From assembly GCF_016019935.1 (NCBI RefSeq), contig NZ_JAECMT010000010.1, positions 1 through 64,000 on the forward strand: 64,000 bases of DNA, given 5' to 3'. Below, one piece after another: positions 26,785 through 34,107 of the stretch. The number at the start of each line of letters is the position of its first letter. The first letter of the stretch is position 1. The stretch comes from Paenibacillus sp. GSMTC-2017. GTDB taxonomy: Bacteria > Bacillota > Bacilli > Paenibacillales > Paenibacillaceae. A program made the translations under genes and the position numbers. The notes under the pieces are model-generated. The model was given only the letters and a program-made list of their open reading frames with translations, was not told where the DNA came from and made no database searches.

Positions 26785-26856
26785 TAACCCGACAAAGTCG
26801 GGTTAGCGCCCCGCGCGCCGCTGCGACAAGCGGTCTAACCCGACATTGTCGGGTTA
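26785..26856 (+). repeat. Pair of 21-bp palindromes in a non-coding zone
   Basis: TAACCCGAC-AAA-GTCGGGTTA (26785-26805) and TAACCCGAC-ATT-GTCGGGTTA (26836-26856), 30 bp apart, both with perfect 9-bp arms. The spacer is very GC-rich (GCGCCCCGCGCGCC). The 381-nt gap 26745-27125 contains no gene. Confidence 0.9.
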
Positions 26857-26887
26857 GATGTCGTGCATGCTATGATGCAACGATCTA

Positions 26888-27036
26888 CGTGTAAAAATGC
26901 ACTTAGTTGATGGATAAATTCGAGGAATGTAGGAATTAAGCGTAATAATGCATTAAATTATTGTTACAGCTCGAGAAAGTCAGAAGCTAAACGCAAAAAT
27001 ACACTTATTTGTTCAGTTTGAGAAAGGTAAGGTTTA
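26888..27036 (+). repeat. Three degenerate ~52-bp tandem repeats
   Basis: Units begin at 26888, 26941 and 26992 with CGTGTAAAAATGCACTTA, CGTAATAATGCATTAA and CGCAAAAATACACTTA, and each ends with a TCGAGA/GAAAGT-like block. Similar units are, from memory, widespread between genes in Paenibacillus. Confidence 0.65.
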
Positions 27037-27125
27037 CTCTGAGAAAATGAGTGAAATGGAAACAAATGAAAAATAAAGCTCCCATTAATGGGTTATTAAT
27101 CCAAAGGTATGCAACTAAATAATAT

Positions 27126-28094
27126 TCAAACCAAATGACAGGCAACATAATGATCACTGCCTACGTTACGAAGTTCGGGTATCTGTTGTTTACAGAGCTC
27201 CAGAGCATACGGGCAGCGAGTATGAAACTTACAGCCGGAGGGAGGGTTCGCTGGATTAGGGATATCTCCCCTTAAGACGATTCGTTCCCGCTTTAGCTTT
27301 GGAATCGGAATAGGAATGGCGGATAATAGCGCTTTTGTGTATGGATGTTGTGGATTGCGGAATAGATCATCCCGCGATGCTGTTTCCATCATGGAGCCTA
27401 AATACATGACGCCGATACGAGAACAAAGATGCTCGACAACGCTGAGATCATGCGAAATAAATAAATACGTCAATCCCCGCTCTTCCTGCAGGCTGCGAAA
27501 TAAGTTAATGATTTGAGCCTGTATAGATACATCAAGCGCAGATACAGGTTCATCAGCAATGATAAGCTCTGGCTTTAGAATGAGCGCCCGGGCGATACCA
27601 ATTCTTTGCCTTTGCCCACCAGAAAATTCATGGGGAAATTTATCGATATGATAAGACGATAATCCGCATAAAGCCAATGTTTCAAGTACACTGTCTCTCA
27701 CTTCCGATTTATGTACTAGCCCGTGATCAAGCAACGCTTCACCAATGGCATCACCAACTCGAACACGTGGATTAAGCGAACTATAAGGGTCTTGAAAAAT
27801 TAATTGCATCTTCGGTCTTAGCTCACGTAGCTCAGCATGTGAAGTGTTGTACAAATCAATCCCTTTAAACTTTATTTCTCCATCGGTTTTGTCTGTTAGG
27901 CGGACCATCGTACGACCTACCGTACTTTTTCCACTTCCTGACTCACCAACCAAACCGAACGTTTCTCCCGCACGAATGCGGAAACTAATATTATCGACTG
28001 CTTTAACTTGACCGATCGTGCGAGTAAATAACCCGGTTGTCGTAATCGGGAAGTATTTTTTTAGATGGTTTACTTCCACGAGTGCTTCACTCAT
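27126..28094 (-). CDS. oppF: Peptide ABC transporter ATPase, OppF/DppF type
   Basis: 322 aa from the ATG at 28094; the frame is open to 28133, but that extension overlaps the preceding gene and GAGGG lies before 28094. Walker A GESGSGKSTVGRTMVRL, Q-loop IFQDPYSSLNPR, signature FSGGQRQRIGIARAL and Walker B LIIADEPVSALD are intact. The C-terminal oligopeptide extension contains the conserved cysteines of CKFHTRCPYALELC, which in relatives hold an iron-sulfur cluster. Last gene of the five-gene opp operon, 4 nt after oppD. Confidence 0.92.
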   Translation of the reverse strand: MSEALVEVNHLKKYFPITTTGLFTRTIGQVKAVDNISFRIRAGETFGLVGESGSGKSTVGRTMVRLTDKTDGEIKFKGIDLYNTSHAELRELRPKMQLIFQDPYSSLNPRVRVGDAIGEALLDHGLVHKSEVRDSVLETLALCGLSSYHIDKFPHEFSGGQRQRIGIARALILKPELIIADEPVSALDVSIQAQIINLFRSLQEERGLTYLFISHDLSVVEHLCSRIGVMYLGSMMETASRDDLFRNPQHPYTKALLSAIPIPIPKLKRERIVLRGDIPNPANPPSGCKFHTRCPYALELCKQQIPELRNVGSDHYVACHLV

Positions 28095-28098
28095 TCTC

Positions 28099-29079
28099 TT
28101 AATCGCCCTCTCTCTCATACAGTAAGCAAGCAACTCGTTGTTTGTAAGCAGCTTCGATTAGCCTCGGTTGTCGAATTAGGCAAGTCGGTTTACTATGTTC
28201 GCAGCGATCATAGAAGTAGCACGATTGCTCATTCAGCTCTAGTGGATTCGGCACCTGACCGGGAATCGAATATAGCTGGTCCTGTCTATGGTTCAATATA
28301 GGCTTTGATCTAAGCAGTCCTTGCGTATAAGGATGAAGGGGCCTCTCGAACAGTTCTACAACGCCACCCTCCTCAACCACTTTCCCTGCGTACATCACAA
28401 TAACGTAATCCGCCATTTCAGCAACGACGCCAAGATCATGAGTAATAAGCAAAATGGACATGTTAGCATCGGACTTGATTTGCCGGAGTTTATCTAAAAT
28501 TTGCGCTTGAATCGTCACATCGAGTGCGGTTGTTGGTTCATCAGCGATTAATAACTTCGGATTGCAAGAAATAGCGATAGCAATCATGATCCGCTGCAGC
28601 ATCCCGCCACTTAACTCGTGGGGATAACTATTAGCTATTTGTTCAGGACGAGGGATGTCGACCATCTCAATGAGCTCAATTGCTCGCACCCTGGCCTCTT
28701 TTTTACTTAGTCTAAGGTGCTCCATTAGTGGTTCCATTAACTGCTGTCCAATCGTAAGTACTGGATTGAGAGAGGACATCGGTTCTTGAAAAATGATTGA
28801 GATATCGTTACCTCTTATGATGCGCTGTTCGTTTTTACTTAGCTTAAGCAAGTTGTTCCCTTCAAAGTGAATAGCACCATTCACTACTTTGCCGCTCGGC
28901 TCTTCTAAAAGACCCATAATCGACATTGCCGTTACACTTTTTCCACAACCAGACTCTCCAACGATACAAACGGTTTCAGCTTCTCCAACGCGAAAACTGA
29001 TACCATCAACGGCTTTTACTTCCCCATCTTCCGTAAAAAAATGTGTACTCAGCTCGTCTATTTCTAATACAGATTTCAT
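28099..29079 (-). CDS. oppD: Peptide ABC transporter ATPase, OppD/DppD type
   Basis: 326 aa. Walker A GESGCGKSVTAMSIMGLL, Q-loop IFQEPMSSLNPVLTIGQQL, signature LSGGMLQRIMIAIAI and Walker B LLIADEPTTALDVTIQ. The signature reads SGGMLQR rather than the common SGGMRQR. A C-terminal Cys-rich oligo_HPY region (CYFYDRCEHSKPTC) follows. AGGTGA upstream. It pairs with OppF as the ATPase heterodimer. Confidence 0.92.
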   Translation of the reverse strand: MKSVLEIDELSTHFFTEDGEVKAVDGISFRVGEAETVCIVGESGCGKSVTAMSIMGLLEEPSGKVVNGAIHFEGNNLLKLSKNEQRIIRGNDISIIFQEPMSSLNPVLTIGQQLMEPLMEHLRLSKKEARVRAIELIEMVDIPRPEQIANSYPHELSGGMLQRIMIAIAISCNPKLLIADEPTTALDVTIQAQILDKLRQIKSDANMSILLITHDLGVVAEMADYVIVMYAGKVVEEGGVVELFERPLHPYTQGLLRSKPILNHRQDQLYSIPGQVPNPLELNEQSCYFYDRCEHSKPTCLIRQPRLIEAAYKQRVACLLYEREGD

Positions 29080-29095
29080 CGTTTGATTTCACCTA

Positions 29096-30022
29096 CTACT
29101 TTTGTTTTGGGTCAAGCGCGTCTCGTAATCCATCTCCAAACAAGTTAATGGCGATTACCGTCAAAAAAATAGCCATTCCCGGTGGTATCCATAACCAAGG
29201 ACGTTTTTCAAAATCCATTAAATTGTTAGCGGAATCAATCATATTGCCCCAAGTTGCAGTTGGCGGCATAACGCCAAGACCAAAGAAACTAAGAATCGAT
29301 TCCAATAATATCGCTCCCCCTACATTAATAGTAGCGATAACAATAAGTAGAGGGACTATATTCGGCAACAAGTGGTGGAATAACTTCCGACGATCACGAA
29401 GGCCAAGAACGATCGTTGCTTGCATAAATTCACGTTCCCGCAGGCTTAGTAGTTGACCGCGAACGAGCCTAGCAAGACCCGGCCAACCGATAAAGCTAAG
29501 CATAATCATTACGACATATAACCGATATTCGGTCGGTACTTTCCAGTCGGACAAGAGAGCTCCTGCTATGAACAAAATGGGCAAACCCGGAACAGTAAGC
29601 AGCAGATCAGCAAATCTCATAATGATTTGATCAACAATACCTCTGTAGTAGCCGGCAAGTGCACCAAGGACAAAGCCGATGATGACGGACAACACCATTG
29701 AAGCGATACCAACCGTTAGCGAAATTCGGCCAGCTTGCAATAGCCGTGTTAGCACATCCCTGCCAAGCATATCTGTACCAAGCCAGTGGCTAAAGCTAGG
29801 TGCTGTATTCATGATCGTCGTATTAATCTTGTTGTCAGCATAAGGAGAAAATAAGGGGCCGATAAAACATGCGGCAAACATAAATACGATGAACCAAAAG
29901 CACGATACGGCGAGCCTGTTCTTATGAATGCGGCGCAATGACTGGCTCCACAATGATGATTTGGCGGAAGTGAGTGTATCCTTTTGCGCATTCGTTACCG
30001 CTTTCGCGGTCAGCGTCGACAT
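29096..30022 (-). CDS. oppC: Peptide ABC transporter permease, OppC/DppC type
   Basis: 308 aa from the ATG at 30022, with GGAGG 7 nt upstream; the ATG at 30028 is too close. An OppC-type N-terminal domain with one membrane helix (SCFWFIVFMFAACFIG) is followed by the binding-protein-dependent permease domain with five helices and the EAA loop near AREREF-type sequence (LLSLREREFMQATIVLGLRD split across the motif). 11 nt upstream of oppB's end. Confidence 0.92.
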   Translation of the reverse strand: MSTLTAKAVTNAQKDTLTSAKSSLWSQSLRRIHKNRLAVSCFWFIVFMFAACFIGPLFSPYADNKINTTIMNTAPSFSHWLGTDMLGRDVLTRLLQAGRISLTVGIASMVLSVIIGFVLGALAGYYRGIVDQIIMRFADLLLTVPGLPILFIAGALLSDWKVPTEYRLYVVMIMLSFIGWPGLARLVRGQLLSLREREFMQATIVLGLRDRRKLFHHLLPNIVPLLIVIATINVGGAILLESILSFFGLGVMPPTATWGNMIDSANNLMDFEKRPWLWIPPGMAIFLTVIAINLFGDGLRDALDPKQK

Positions 30023-30033
30023 ATTCATTCCTC

Positions 30034-30990
30034 CTATTGCAATTTCACACGCGGATCAGCGACTCGGTACAGCAAATCAGAGATGAATGTACCGATTACT
30101 GTTAATATCGCGATAAGCATCGTAAAGCCCATTAATAAAGGGTAATCTCGTACCGAAAATGATTGCATGAACAAATAACCGATACCTGGCCAGTTAAAAA
30201 TGGTTTCGATAATAAGCGACCCGCCGAACAAAGAGGGTAGCTCAAAGCCAATCATTGTGATGGCAGGCAACATTGCATTCCTTAGCGCATGTCGGAATAA
30301 AACGGTGTGTTCCTTTAAACCTTTTGCACGAGCTGTTCGAATATAATCCTGACGAATAACATCAAGTACATTGCTGCGGAAATAACGAGTGAGTGAACCA
30401 ACGCCAAGCAACGTCATAACAGCAACTGGGAGTATCATATGGTGAATAACTTCTTTCACATATGCGAGCCCTGTCGCATCACTCCCAGTCGTAATGATCC
30501 CACCTGGTGGCAGAAATTTCAAATCAACGGCAAACAGTTTAATAAAGAATAGCCCAATGAAAAAGGAAGGAATCGACATCGCCGCAAAAACAAATATAAC
30601 GATAAGTGTATCAAACCAAGAATATTGTTTGTAAGCAGCTATAACACCAACGACGATGGCAATGAACCACGTGAGCAAGGTGGATACAATTGCTAACAAA
30701 AAAGAGTTCCATATGTACTCGTTGAACAGTGTGAGTACTGGTTTTTGCTGTTGCAGTGAATAGCCGAAATCACCTTGAATCGCATTTTTCATCCAATTGA
30801 CATAACGTTCAAGAACGGGATCACTGAGGCCAAATATTTCTCGCAACTCGGCTTTACGCTCATCAGATAACTTCACATTGCTCGTTACGAAATCACCTGG
30901 TGTTAAGGCGTACAGCAGAAATATAAATAACGATGCGACTAGCAATATAAGCGTCGTATAGGTCAATCTTCGCAATAAAAATGTTTTCAT
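30034..30990 (-). CDS. oppB: Peptide ABC transporter permease, OppB/DppB type
   Basis: 318 aa from the ATG at 30990 (MKTFLLRRLTYTTLILLVAS), with GGAG 7 nt upstream; the longer frame to 31044 lacks a ribosome site. Six membrane helices, with the EAA motif DYIRTARAKGLKEHTVLFRH. It forms the channel with OppC. Confidence 0.93.
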   Translation of the reverse strand: MKTFLLRRLTYTTLILLVASLFIFLLYALTPGDFVTSNVKLSDERKAELREIFGLSDPVLERYVNWMKNAIQGDFGYSLQQQKPVLTLFNEYIWNSFLLAIVSTLLTWFIAIVVGVIAAYKQYSWFDTLIVIFVFAAMSIPSFFIGLFFIKLFAVDLKFLPPGGIITTGSDATGLAYVKEVIHHMILPVAVMTLLGVGSLTRYFRSNVLDVIRQDYIRTARAKGLKEHTVLFRHALRNAMLPAITMIGFELPSLFGGSLIIETIFNWPGIGYLFMQSFSVRDYPLLMGFTMLIAILTVIGTFISDLLYRVADPRVKLQ

Positions 30991-31046
30991 GATCGGCTCC
31001 TTGATTTGGCTGGCTGAAGCTTTATGCCTCAGCCAGCCAAACATGT

Positions 31047-32786
31047 TTATTGCGCTAACTTCCAGTCAGGCAAGCCTACGCTTATGCCGCGGAAAGGATT
31101 AACGGTTAATCCTTCGATACGTCCGTTATAGCCGTAAACCATTTTGTTGTAGCTGGTAAAGATGTAAGGAAGATCGTCATTGAGAACTTGATAAAGTTCC
31201 CTGTACACTTTTTTGCGCTCTTCGATGTCAAGCGTTGCAAGTCCCTTTGCATACAGTTCTTTTACTTTTGCATTATCATAGCCTTTGACATCGCCGTTAA
31301 CGAATGAGCTTACACCGTCAGATGGGTCGTTAAGTAGTGGTGTAGAGAATGATACGAGATCGAAGTCTCCGCTTTCAAATTTAGCAATTTGCGCATTAAA
31401 GTCGGCAAATTGTTCAGCTTCAAATTTAATCCCAATCGCTTCATAATTTTCTTTTGCTACTGCGATAAAGATATCTGTTCCTTTTTTCTTCGAGCCGATA
31501 AAATGAATCGTTAGTGGTTTGCCATCTTTCTCACGAATACCATCTGTTCCCCGCTTCCAGCCTGCTTCATCAAGTAATTGTTTCGCTTTTTCTGGATCAT
31601 ATGCATACGGATTAATTCCTTCTTCTGTATATGCCCATGAGATCGGAGGTGCAGGAATGTTGGCTATCGTAGCTGCGCCTTGATTGGAGTCAACATAAAT
31701 TGTTTTTCGATCCAGACCATACGTAAGCGCCTGGCGGACTTTCTTATCTTTCAAATGTTCTTTCTCAAAGTTGAATTGAATATAGCCATAATTGCTCGCC
31801 GTATATTTTTGTAGATTCAAATAGCCAAGTTTTTGCAATTTATCGAGGTTTTCTTGGGTAGCGGTGAAGCCGCCGAAATCTTGTTCTCCTGTCTCAATAA
31901 ATTGCCATGTGTCTCCTTCAGTGGTCTTATAAATAAAATTAGGGATGCCTACTGTACCGCGATAATAATGTTCATTGGCTACGAAACGAACCTCTTGACC
32001 GGGAATAAATTTATCAAGTTTGTAAGGACCATTACCGACAGGCTTCGCATGCAAATCTTTTATATGATCCAAATTTCCGAATATGTAGTCTTTTCCGTAA
32101 TACGCTTTAGATAATATTTTACCGCCTAATGTTAGAACAGCCGCAGCATTAACCTGCTCTATTGTAGCGGAGATGGTTAGTGGGTCAATAACTTTAATTC
32201 CTTCGATTGATGTTGCTTTTCCATCCTTGTAGGCTTGTGCTCCTTTAATGCCGAGCGATAACAAATCACTATCTCCGTCATACGATTTATCGAAAACGAG
32301 TGACCACGTAAAGGCAACATCGTCTGCTGTTAGAGGTGAGCCGTCACTAAACTTTGAATCTTTGCGAAGATGGAAGGTATAAGTTAAATTGTCTGGTGTC
32401 ACTTCAAACTTTTCTGCAAGATCAGGAACTGGAATGCCTTTACTGTCGACAGTGACGAGTGAAGAGAATAAGACGGACGAAACATTTCCGTCATAGCCGC
32501 TTTGATGGAAGTAAGGTGTAAATGCACCGCTTGGGTCGGTAAGTCCTACGATTACCGTATCGGTCCGTTTTTTTGCCGATTCTGGAAGTTTGGATAAATC
32601 ACTAGCTAATATTAAATCAGGATTTGTATTCGTAGTTGCTGTTGTAGTCGGTGTTGCTGTTGCTGTCGTTGTTGTATCTACTTTCGGTTCGCTTTCAACC
32701 TTTGGCTCAGTTTTATTAGAGCAAGCAGCTAATAAAACCGCACCTACAACCGTCACTGCAAGCATTACAACGATCTTTTTTTTCAT
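31047..32786 (-). CDS. oppA: Peptide-binding lipoprotein, OppA/DppA type (SBP family 5)
   Basis: 579 aa from the ATG at 32786. Lipobox LLAAC follows a hydrophobic signal (VVMLAVTVVGAVLLAAC), so Lgt (9762-10769) and signal peptidase II would process it. A Thr-rich linker (TTTTATATPTTTATTN) precedes the SBP_bac_5 fold (LAEKFEVTPDNLTYTFHLRK, DGSPLTADDVAFTW, VRQALTYGLDRKTIY). It captures peptides, or possibly another small ligand such as nickel chelates; the binding site cannot be read by eye. First gene of the operon; promoter at 32855-32883. Confidence 0.92.
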   Translation of the reverse strand: MKKKIVVMLAVTVVGAVLLAACSNKTEPKVESEPKVDTTTTATATPTTTATTNTNPDLILASDLSKLPESAKKRTDTVIVGLTDPSGAFTPYFHQSGYDGNVSSVLFSSLVTVDSKGIPVPDLAEKFEVTPDNLTYTFHLRKDSKFSDGSPLTADDVAFTWSLVFDKSYDGDSDLLSLGIKGAQAYKDGKATSIEGIKVIDPLTISATIEQVNAAAVLTLGGKILSKAYYGKDYIFGNLDHIKDLHAKPVGNGPYKLDKFIPGQEVRFVANEHYYRGTVGIPNFIYKTTEGDTWQFIETGEQDFGGFTATQENLDKLQKLGYLNLQKYTASNYGYIQFNFEKEHLKDKKVRQALTYGLDRKTIYVDSNQGAATIANIPAPPISWAYTEEGINPYAYDPEKAKQLLDEAGWKRGTDGIREKDGKPLTIHFIGSKKKGTDIFIAVAKENYEAIGIKFEAEQFADFNAQIAKFESGDFDLVSFSTPLLNDPSDGVSSFVNGDVKGYDNAKVKELYAKGLATLDIEERKKVYRELYQVLNDDLPYIFTSYNKMVYGYNGRIEGLTVNPFRGISVGLPDWKLAQ

Positions 32787-32854
32787 AATTCGTATCATCT
32801 CCTTTAATTTATATTATTCCGATAAGATAAGTATGATATCGGCTAATAGTTTAT

Positions 32855-32883
32855 ATTATAGGAACCAATTACAGTTCTGTAAA
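32855..32883 (-). promoter_or_regulatory. opp operon promoter with an overlapping palindrome
   Basis: On the minus strand TTTACA (32883-32878), 17-bp spacer, TATAAT (32860-32855). The inverted repeat TTACAG-TT-CTGTAA (32869-32882) covers the -35 box and could be a repressor operator. CCGATA...TATCGG (32819-32842) forms a hairpin in the leader. Confidence 0.65.
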
Positions 32884-33018
32884 GAGAGAACAAATAAAAA
32901 AATGTAAATTATATATAGTCGATGGATACTAAATGCAAAAAAAACCATATTTGCTCCGGCTTATCGGTGCGAAATTGGTTTCGGTCTATAGGAGTATGAT
33001 CGAATGTTAAACGGAGAT

Positions 33019-33930
33019 TTAGCCCTCTATGTATTGGTTTAGCTTACTTTGGATTTTCTGTAAAGCGTGTGATCGTAAGCTGTATTCAGTAAGAGTGTCA
33101 CCATCGATATGGGCACATATTAGTCCAGCGCTGCGAAGCTTCGATATATGATCATGTGTAATCCCTTTTGACAAATTGAGATGACGGACGATTTCACTAA
33201 AGCTGCGAGGACCTTGATGGAGGTAACGTAATATTTTCAAACGACTTTTTTCACCAATACTTCGGATAACTCTAAATTCGTGCGGTGAAAGGAAATCTTC
33301 TTGATCTAAGTAGATTCTTGCTGAATAGTGGCATACGGTAGTGTCACCAAATTGATAGACGATATTAATCGGCTGAAAATGATATTGCGGAATTAAGAGA
33401 AGTTTGTTAAGACCGACGCGAGGTGTAAACAATAGCCCATTGGTAGTTTCATCAATGAATTGTTCTTGACTCATCTCGGACATCGCTTTTTTTCGATCAT
33501 CACGTTCGTTGTACAAAGCATCTAGAATAGTAGGATCAATATGACGGAAATATTGCTCATTCCAACCATCGAATATCGTTAATGTACGGGAACGAAACTC
33601 ATTCATATTTTCCGGGAATTGCTCGCCAGAATTAAAGACAAGTTCATTTAAGTCGCTTACAGTAAGTCCATCCAACCAGGTTAAAAAACTTTCCACATCT
33701 ACTGCAGACGGACATAGGTAAAGAAGCAAATTTGTTAATTTCCACTCTCCATTAATGCCTGTCGAATTGAGCAGTGAATCAAGTTCAGGTGAAAGTTGCT
33801 GGCGGACTGCATTCGGCCATATCGATGGAAGATCCAATTTCTTGTGTGATTTTCTGCAAAAATAGGTATGAAGGCTCGCCACAAATTCATGTAAAGGCTC
33901 GAACGTTACATCTATTTGATAATTCGTCAT
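33019..33930 (-). CDS. Winged-helix (ArsR-like) transcriptional regulator
   Basis: 303 aa, with AGGAG 8 nt before the ATG. Residues ~218-300 form a winged helix of ArsR type (IRSIGEKSRLKILRYLHQGP, then SFSEIVRHLNLSKGITHDHI). The first ~210 residues match no family I can name and may sense a ligand; no Cys-rich metal site is obvious. It lies upstream of opp on the same strand with a 232-nt gap, so it may regulate opp, itself, or the divergent gene at 34108. Confidence 0.75.
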   Translation of the reverse strand: MTNYQIDVTFEPLHEFVASLHTYFCRKSHKKLDLPSIWPNAVRQQLSPELDSLLNSTGINGEWKLTNLLLYLCPSAVDVESFLTWLDGLTVSDLNELVFNSGEQFPENMNEFRSRTLTIFDGWNEQYFRHIDPTILDALYNERDDRKKAMSEMSQEQFIDETTNGLLFTPRVGLNKLLLIPQYHFQPINIVYQFGDTTVCHYSARIYLDQEDFLSPHEFRVIRSIGEKSRLKILRYLHQGPRSFSEIVRHLNLSKGITHDHISKLRSAGLICAHIDGDTLTEYSLRSHALQKIQSKLNQYIEG

Positions 33931-33981
33931 AGATAGGCTCCTTTCAATTCCTTTTATTATAACGTGAACGGGTTAATGTAT

Positions 33982-34011
33982 TCTAGCAATAAGACATCGA
34001 CTTTTGCTAGA
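33982..34011 (+). promoter_or_regulatory. Inverted repeat between divergent genes
   Basis: TCTAGCAA (33982-33989) and TTGCTAGA (34004-34011), perfect 8-bp arms around 14 nt, in the 177-nt space between the regulator (minus) and the 886-aa protein (plus). Candidate operator for the regulator. Confidence 0.45.
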
Positions 34012-34107
34012 TTTGCATGGAAAATAACGATAGAAACAATTTCCAAATTTTGTTCGTCTAGTTAATTGAAAGTAATCTTCACCTATTATGGGGAGGTACT
34101 GTAACGG

